21,748 bases of DNA from a virus. The stretch spans positions 1 to 21,748 of the IMG/VR virus record IMGVR_UViG_3300048033_000323; one strand, 5' to 3'. A program made the position numbers and the translations under genes. Shown in pieces: positions 18,619 to 21,748 of this stretch; the stretch's first letter is position 1; each line of letters starts with the position of its first letter. The notes under the pieces were generated by a model, which was given only the letters and a program-made list of their open reading frames with translations, had not been told where the DNA came from and did no database searches.

Positions 18619-19947
18619 ATGGCAAATTCAGATTTAATAAAAGGTGCTGGAGCATTATATGCTAGCCAAGCAACTGACATGGGAGCTTCGTTTTCTAAAA
18701 GTTTAGAGAAAGGAATGGCTAGAGCTAAACAAATCACACAGGCTAAGAAGCAGGAAAAAGCCGCTATAAAAAATAGAACAGCTAACTTTATAAATAGGCT
18801 AAACTCTACTGTAGACGTAACTAATTTAGACGGGGCTCAACAGCAAGCGGTAACTAATTTTCTAGTTGAAGGAAGGAATGAATATGCTAGTTTAGCGGGA
18901 CAAGTTGCCAAGATGGATCCGGATAGTGGTGGTTACATGGATGCGGTAAGTAGAATGAATGATATACAAATGAGTTTCCAAACCTTAGCGGGGAATATAA
19001 AGACGTATAAAAAAGACAGAGTAAGCTTTTTAGAAGATTTTGATAATGGTATGCTTTCTGAAGGTAATGAGGTTAACACGCTAGGGGAGATTTCAAATAT
19101 ATATACGGAGGGTAGTAATTTTAGCGTTTCAGCCGGAGGGGGATTGCAGTTTTTTGATGAAACGACAGGTCTTAGTAAAAATTATTCAGATATTCAAAAG
19201 CCATTTTTAAAAGATTTTGCAGCGGCAGACGCTATAATGCAAATGAATGAATCTTTATACTCCTCAGGTAAATCATTAACCGGGGCTAGAAGGAATATGA
19301 TAGAACAAAAGCTTAAAAACTTAATAAGCAAAGGAGGCAGGGATACCCTTATGTCGTTAGCATCAGATGATTTTATTATGGAGGGCGGTTTAGGATTTCA
19401 AGATCCTATGTTATTTGAGCCAGAAAATCAAGATGCTTTAAAGCAAGCTGTATTAGACGGTTATATGAATGTGTTAGATGCTTCCGCTGCTCAAGGAGCG
19501 GCAGATAAAGCGCCTAAAGCTTCCAAAAATTCAGGGTTATCAATGACGCCTGGTCTTAGACAAGAACTTGCTTTACAAGGAACAGATGTTGTGGAAAGAG
19601 CAAATTCTTTTGTGTCTACGAACGATCCGGTAGAATTAGTAGAAATTCTTAATGGCGGAGCTCTTAAAACAGAGTTTTTTACGCCTGAAGATTTTATAAA
19701 ACAAGTGCCCGACGATGAGGTTGGAAACAAAGAAAAATGGCTTGAAGAACATAAAGATAAAATAATATACGACCCAGGGTCAGGTGGCAGACCTATAAAA
19801 GTGGACCTTTCGGACTCCAATGCTAAATATAAGTTTTTCATAAAAGAAATTTCGGGGTTAAGCGATAATGCTAAAGGTTATATTCTACAACAATACCAGC
19901 CTCAAGCTACTGAAAGTACAGGAGGAGCATCTCAATTTAATAAATAA
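18619..19947 (+). CDS. Putative internal/ejection protein (gp15-like)
   Basis: This 442-residue, mostly helical protein begins with a conserved-looking stretch (SDLIKGAGALYASQATDMGA) and a basic helix (SLEKGMARAKQITQAKKQEK) that may bind DNA. Two helical regions follow, including RNEYASLAGQVAKMDPDSGG and the core FFDETTGLSKNYSDIQKPF near residue 180. A Ser/Ala/Lys-rich linker lies near residue 295. No transmembrane segment or enzyme motif is seen. Its place between the gp14-like gene (10 bases upstream) and the very large gene (6 bases downstream) makes a middle ejection or inner-core protein the best reading. Sequence alone does not prove it. Confidence 0.6.
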   Translation: MANSDLIKGAGALYASQATDMGASFSKSLEKGMARAKQITQAKKQEKAAIKNRTANFINRLNSTVDVTNLDGAQQQAVTNFLVEGRNEYASLAGQVAKMDPDSGGYMDAVSRMNDIQMSFQTLAGNIKTYKKDRVSFLEDFDNGMLSEGNEVNTLGEISNIYTEGSNFSVSAGGGLQFFDETTGLSKNYSDIQKPFLKDFAAADAIMQMNESLYSSGKSLTGARRNMIEQKLKNLISKGGRDTLMSLASDDFIMEGGLGFQDPMLFEPENQDALKQAVLDGYMNVLDASAAQGAADKAPKASKNSGLSMTPGLRQELALQGTDVVERANSFVSTNDPVELVEILNGGALKTEFFTPEDFIKQVPDDEVGNKEKWLEEHKDKIIYDPGSGGRPIKVDLSDSNAKYKFFIKEISGLSDNAKGYILQQYQPQATESTGGASQFNK

Positions 19948-19953
19948 TAAAGC

Positions 19954-21748
19954 ATGAACGAAGAAGCATTAAAGTACTCATTTGACCTATTTGTGAAAGA
20001 TGGCTATAATGGCACAATAGACGACTATAAAGAGCTTATTAAAACAAATGATAAGGCTAGATCAGTTTCTTATAATTTGTTCACTAGTGATGGTTATAAT
20101 GGCTCTGACACCGACTTTAATAATTTGATGGGTATAGATAATACTATAATGTTATCTGATGAAGAATTGGGAAAGACAAACGACTCTGCGAATGTGGATC
20201 CAAGTGTGGAGTCAGACACTATGGGATCTGGATTGGACGATGGTTTTTCGGAGTCTCAAGAAAAAGATACAGAAATTGAAAAATTATTCGGTAAAAACGA
20301 AGTTACTGATTTTTTCGGAGATATAGCTAGAGCTTGGCAATCAGGTACAGCTCAGGGAAGGTCTTTAGATTCTGCTATAGAAATATTTAAGAGTGGCAAA
20401 GACATGACTGAAGATCAGTATGTTGAATTTGTTGAGCAAGCTCGAGCTATGGAAGATGCCGGCCAAACAGATGAAATGATAGAATTTGGCAAGCAATATG
20501 CTAAAGATAAAGAAGAATATGGAAGTGTAGGCGGGTTTTTTACAAGTTGGTGGAAAAATCCAACAGTGATGACACAATACACTGCACAGTCATTAGCCAA
20601 TATGGTTTCTAGCGCAAGAAACAGTGAAGAAGCCGCTTTAATGGCTGCTGGAGGCGTTGCGACTGGGGCAGGAATTGGTTCTGCTATTCCAGTTGTTGGA
20701 ACTATCTTAGGAGGACTATCAGGCGGGATGGGGGCTTTGTCTGGAACTATGGAAGTAGGTTTTACTACTGCTCAGCTATTACAAGAAGCTGCGGTTGATG
20801 CCGGTAAAGATTGGAATACTATGTCCAACAAAGAGCGAATAGATTGGACTAAAGAAGTTGTAAATAATGAAGAACTATATAACGATCTAACTAATAAAGC
20901 TTTAAGAAGAGGTATCGCTATTGGGTCTATAGATGCAGTTACTGGAGCGCTAACTGGTGGTATAGGTAAAGTTGCTAGAAAAGGAGTTGCTGCAACAACT
21001 AAAAGTGCTCTTGCTGGAGCCGCTGAAACTGCAGCTATTGCTGCTACTGAAACAACTGGAGGATTAGCTAGTGAAATAGCTGGACAGTTAGCTGCTGGAC
21101 AAGAATTAGATGCTCAAGAAATACTTACTGAAGGATTTGCAGACAAAACGTTTACACTTGTAAATGTAGCTAGAGGAGGCTTAAAAGGGCCTAAGTATAC
21201 ATTGGAAGGTGAAAAAATGAATGGCAAAAGATTCAGAGAGGCTGTTCAAACAATGGACGATGCTACCGTTGCTACCGTGGATTTTGAAATATCTAATGAT
21301 CCTTTAATGGAGAAGATAATTCAGAACAGAAAACAAGATATAAAAATAGATCAAGAGATCGATGCCACTATAAGCGGAGTTGATGATAGAGCTGAAATAA
21401 TTAAGCTACAAAAAAAATTAAACAAATTAAAAGGGAACGACAGTGTAACTGCGAGCAATACTAAAAAAGAAATACGATCTCAAATAACTGAAATACAAGA
21501 TAAGTATAAAGGCTCTGAAGTTGATGTAACTATTAAGCAACGCCAAGAAGCAGTGGCTAAGGCGGTTGATACTAAATTTGAAGAAAACTTTAATAAATAC
21601 TATAAAGGGGCTAAGCAAGCCGCTAAAGATTTAGGTTTTAAAAGTACACAAGGCCCTAAAATTTACAAAACAACGAAAGGGTTTATATCTGCTATTGCTA
21701 AAGCCGAAAACTTGTCATTTGATGAAGCTCAAGAAAAAGCTAAAGGAG
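19954..21748 (+). CDS. Large internal/ejection protein (gp16-like), 3' partial
   Basis: An open frame of at least 598 codons runs from ATG 19954 to the window end without a stop. The N-terminus holds two copies of a ~20-residue unit: FDLFVKDGYNGTIDDYKELI (residues 10-29) and YNLFTSDGYNGSDTDFNNLM (40-59). An acidic linker (~65-105) and a helical stretch follow. A Gly/Ala-rich hydrophobic segment (~227-262, with GSAIPVVGTILGGLSGGMGA) could insert into a membrane, and a second Gly/Ala-rich region (~319-366) follows. The available C-terminal part is charged and helical (~400-560). The third, largest gene of the set suggests the inner-membrane channel or DNA-translocating ejection protein; relatives often carry a lysozyme or transglycosylase domain, but none is visible in this part. 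Start chosen because it lies 6 bases after the previous stop and includes the first repeat. Confidence 0.7.
   Translation, partial: MNEEALKYSFDLFVKDGYNGTIDDYKELIKTNDKARSVSYNLFTSDGYNGSDTDFNNLMGIDNTIMLSDEELGKTNDSANVDPSVESDTMGSGLDDGFSESQEKDTEIEKLFGKNEVTDFFGDIARAWQSGTAQGRSLDSAIEIFKSGKDMTEDQYVEFVEQARAMEDAGQTDEMIEFGKQYAKDKEEYGSVGGFFTSWWKNPTVMTQYTAQSLANMVSSARNSEEAALMAAGGVATGAGIGSAIPVVGTILGGLSGGMGALSGTMEVGFTTAQLLQEAAVDAGKDWNTMSNKERIDWTKEVVNNEELYNDLTNKALRRGIAIGSIDAVTGALTGGIGKVARKGVAATTKSALAGAAETAAIAATETTGGLASEIAGQLAAGQELDAQEILTEGFADKTFTLVNVARGGLKGPKYTLEGEKMNGKRFREAVQTMDDATVATVDFEISNDPLMEKIIQNRKQDIKIDQEIDATISGVDDRAEIIKLQKKLNKLKGNDSVTASNTKKEIRSQITEIQDKYKGSEVDVTIKQRQEAVAKAVDTKFEENFNKYYKGAKQAAKDLGFKSTQGPKIYKTTKGFISAIAKAENLSFDEAQEKAKG
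19981..20130 (+). repeat. Tandem N-terminal duplication in the large ejection protein (coding)
   Basis: Residues 10-29 and 40-59 align as [F/Y]xLFxxDGYNGxxxD[Y/F]xxL with a 30-residue period. I recall related DGY repeats at the N-termini of long proteins from Bacteroidota and marine phages, where they may act as a packaging or docking tag; that role is speculation. Confidence 0.7.

Noticed and set aside
1-21748. Defence system, toxin-antitoxin pair, integrase, tRNA or insertion sequence.
   Set aside because: Every stretch is taken by structural phage genes with gaps of 71 bases or less, and I saw no motif for these elements.

Overview
This window looks like the structural (late) region of a tailed, podovirus-like bacteriophage. 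All twelve recognisable genes lie on the + strand and are separated by only 3 to 71 bases, so they probably form one long late transcription unit. The DNA is AT-rich. None of the gene starts has a Shine-Dalgarno sequence at a usable distance; instead they have A/T-rich leaders (for example AAAAAGAAAA, AACAGAAAAT). That, together with Flavobacteriia-style BspA/DUF285 surface repeats in one virion protein, points to a host in the Bacteroidota, most likely aquatic flavobacteria. Host and lineage are inference. The gene content resembles crAss-like and related environmental Bacteroidota podoviruses, but I cannot place it firmly.

Layout. Positions 1-1540 hold the C-terminal (nuclease) part of the large terminase; the ATPase part lies outside the window. 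Next come the portal (1545-3971), an acidic scaffold-like protein (4004-5185) and the major capsid protein (5208-6644). A hairpin with a U-tract follows the capsid gene. Then come a conserved phage protein of unknown role (6716-7576), another hairpin, and two neck/ring (connector) proteins (7642-8331 and 8335-9240).

From 9244 to 16068 is a 2274-residue giant. Its first ~1500 residues look like a tail nozzle/muzzle (tail tubular B-like) protein. Its last ~600 residues are a PKD-like domain followed by 17 BspA/DUF285 repeats, a typical bacterial surface architecture fused onto a tail protein. This is the most interesting object in the window. It is followed by an Ig-like beta-rich candidate adhesin (16087-17580) and a small protein (17592-17942).

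The right end is a set of three genes (17973-18608, 18619-19947, 19954 to the window edge) whose order and size progression match podoviral ejection (internal core) proteins of the T7 gp14-gp15-gp16 type. The last one is open to the window end.

Together the genes cover DNA packaging, the capsid and its assembly, the neck and tail nozzle, host recognition and DNA ejection. I saw no tRNA, CRISPR array, integrase, insertion sequence, defence gene, tape-measure protein or sheath protein, and no intergenic stretch longer than 71 bases.
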